In this document: positions 6,757 through 7,268 of the stretch, piece after piece | Layout of the letters: the number at the start of each line of letters is the position of its first letter | Position numbering within the stretch: the first letter of the stretch is position 1 | DNA from: an uncultured Myxococcales bacterium | Lineage (GTDB): Bacteria > Myxococcota > UBA727 > VGSZ01 | Assembly: GCA_903952805.1 (NCBI GenBank) | Contig: CAJBHN010000802.1 | Coordinates: 1-7,268 of the forward strand | Reading direction: 5' to 3' | Length of the DNA stretch: 7,268 nucleotides | Notes under the pieces: model-generated | What the model was told of the DNA's origin: nothing | Seen by the model: only the letters and a program-made list of their open reading frames with translations | Databases searched by the model: none | Position numbers and translations under genes: made by a program

Positions 6757-6784
6757 AGCGCACCGACATGAGCATCGGTGTGCT
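6757..6784 (+). repeat. 28-bp hairpin upstream of the right-hand gene
   Basis: AGCGCACCGA at 6757-6766 pairs with TCGGTGTGCT at 6775-6784 around an 8-nt loop. This gives ten pairs, one of them a G-U if transcribed from the plus strand. On the minus strand that pair becomes an A-C mismatch, so the structure favours plus-strand RNA. It sits 75 bp before the ATG at 6860, where a 5' leader would be. It is not followed by a T-run and is not an obvious terminator. Confidence 0.45.
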
Positions 6785-6847
6785 GGCCAGGCAGGACGTT
6801 TGCGGCGCCGCGCCGAAAACCCCCATGCTGCCCTCACCCAGACCGTC

Positions 6848-6853
6848 TTGGAG
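6848..6853 (+). promoter_or_regulatory. Ribosome binding site of the right-hand gene
   Basis: TTGGAG lies 6 nt before ATG 6860-6862. It is a moderate Shine-Dalgarno match (GGAG core) at good spacing, and it supports translation of the plus-strand frame over the antisense frames here. Confidence 0.55.
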
Positions 6854-6859
6854 TCCCCC

Positions 6860-7268
6860 ATGAGCACGTCGATCCAGAACCTCTCGCAGATGACCGGCAT
6901 GTCCGAGGTTGAGCTCCAACGACGTACGCAGGAGTTCGTCGCGACGGGCAAGCTCAAGGGGCTGTCGGCTCTCGACCAGCAGTTGCTGGCCCAGACCACC
7001 GGTCCCCAACAAAAGACTGTCGACGCCTTTGGCGCGATGGCCACGGCGTCGCAGGAGCCCCACGCGCTTGAAGAACCCGCCCAGGTGCTTGGCCACGTCG
7101 GCGCCAATGCCGGCTTCGCCCCCGAAGCCACCGCCAACGGCTCCCTCGTCGCCGCCAACGCGCCCGCCGTCTTGGACCGCGCGTCGGCGACGGCGCAACA
7201 CAAGATGGCCGGCTTCTTCGCCGTGTCGGGGGCCAACGGCAGCCAGGGCACCATTGGCGGCCAGGCCA
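6860..7268 (+). CDS. Hypothetical protein, N-terminal 136 residues, 3' end beyond window
   Basis: The frame opens MSTSIQNLSQMTGMSEVELQ and stays open for 136 codons to the right edge. Third positions are overwhelmingly G or C, and the frame has a ribosome binding site, so I prefer it to the two antisense frames across the same DNA. Residues about 15-55 are rich in Glu, Gln, Leu and Lys and look helical. From about residue 60 the sequence becomes Ala/Gly/Asn/Gln-rich and of low complexity. No Cys, Trp or Tyr occurs in the visible part. There is no N-terminal signal peptide or membrane segment. It is divergent from the DUF1592-DUF1552 operon, and nothing visible links its function to them. I do not recognise a family. 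Confidence 0.72.
   Translation, partial: MSTSIQNLSQMTGMSEVELQRRTQEFVATGKLKGLSALDQQLLAQTTGPQQKTVDAFGAMATASQEPHALEEPAQVLGHVGANAGFAPEATANGSLVAANAPAVLDRASATAQHKMAGFFAVSGANGSQGTIGGQA

Larger units (their letters stand above)
6509..6859. other. Divergent intergenic region with several inverted repeats
   Basis: These 351 bp separate two genes transcribed away from each other, so both promoters should lie here. No good -35/-10 pair is visible for either; TTGACT at 6656-6651 on the minus strand lacks a matching -10. Inverted repeats occur at 6661-6678 (TGGGGA-N6-TCCCCA), 6727-6740 and 6757-6784. TGGGGA recurs as a direct repeat at 6694-6699. No small gene is supported. Confidence 0.6.

Noticed and set aside
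6734..7254. Minus-strand frames of 155 and 170 codons at the right end
   Set aside because: They are antisense to the frame starting at 6860, which has a ribosome binding site and strong G/C third positions. Their translations are Arg/Ala/Ser/Trp-rich noise.

Overview
The window is a GC-rich stretch of bacterial chromosome with strong G/C preference at third codon positions. It carries three genes on the minus strand and one partial gene on the plus strand. The pairing of a DUF1592-family protein with a DUF1552-family protein is common in Myxococcota, Planctomycetota and Verrucomicrobiota. Together with the codon bias and the long Ala/Arg-rich antisense reading frames, it suggests a Myxococcota-like genome. 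This is an inference from gene families, not a phylogenetic result.

Positions 1-2666 (minus) hold most of a Kgd/OdhA-type 2-oxoglutarate dehydrogenase: an E1o N-terminal segment, an E2-like acyltransferase domain without a lipoyl domain, and the thiamine-diphosphate E1 region on one chain. The 3' end lies beyond the left edge. The reading frame is broken by an apparent loss of one C in a C4 run (508-511). Downstream of the break a second frame encodes perfectly ordinary E1o sequence to the edge of the window. A 33-bp symmetric dyad and an AT-rich pocket lie in the 327-bp region upstream.

Positions 2994-6508 (minus) hold a two-gene operon with a 2-nt gap. The first gene encodes a 719-residue predicted lipoprotein with the DUF1587, DUF1595, DUF1592, DUF1588 and DUF1585 blocks, a CBM60-like carbohydrate-binding insert and a CxxCH motif. 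The second encodes a 450-residue DUF1552 protein with a Tat signal. Both products are predicted to act outside the cytoplasm, and their biochemical role is not established. A hairpin follows the second stop codon.

Positions 6509-6859 form a divergent intergenic region with several inverted repeats. At 6860 a plus-strand gene begins and runs off the right edge. Its first 136 residues contain no Cys, Trp or Tyr, and I do not recognise it.

No RNA genes, CRISPR arrays, insertion sequences or origins were seen. The points most worth a second look are the frameshift in a central TCA-cycle gene, the actinobacterial-style E2-E1 fusion in a genome that does not look actinobacterial, and the CBM-bearing DUF1592/DUF1552 pair.
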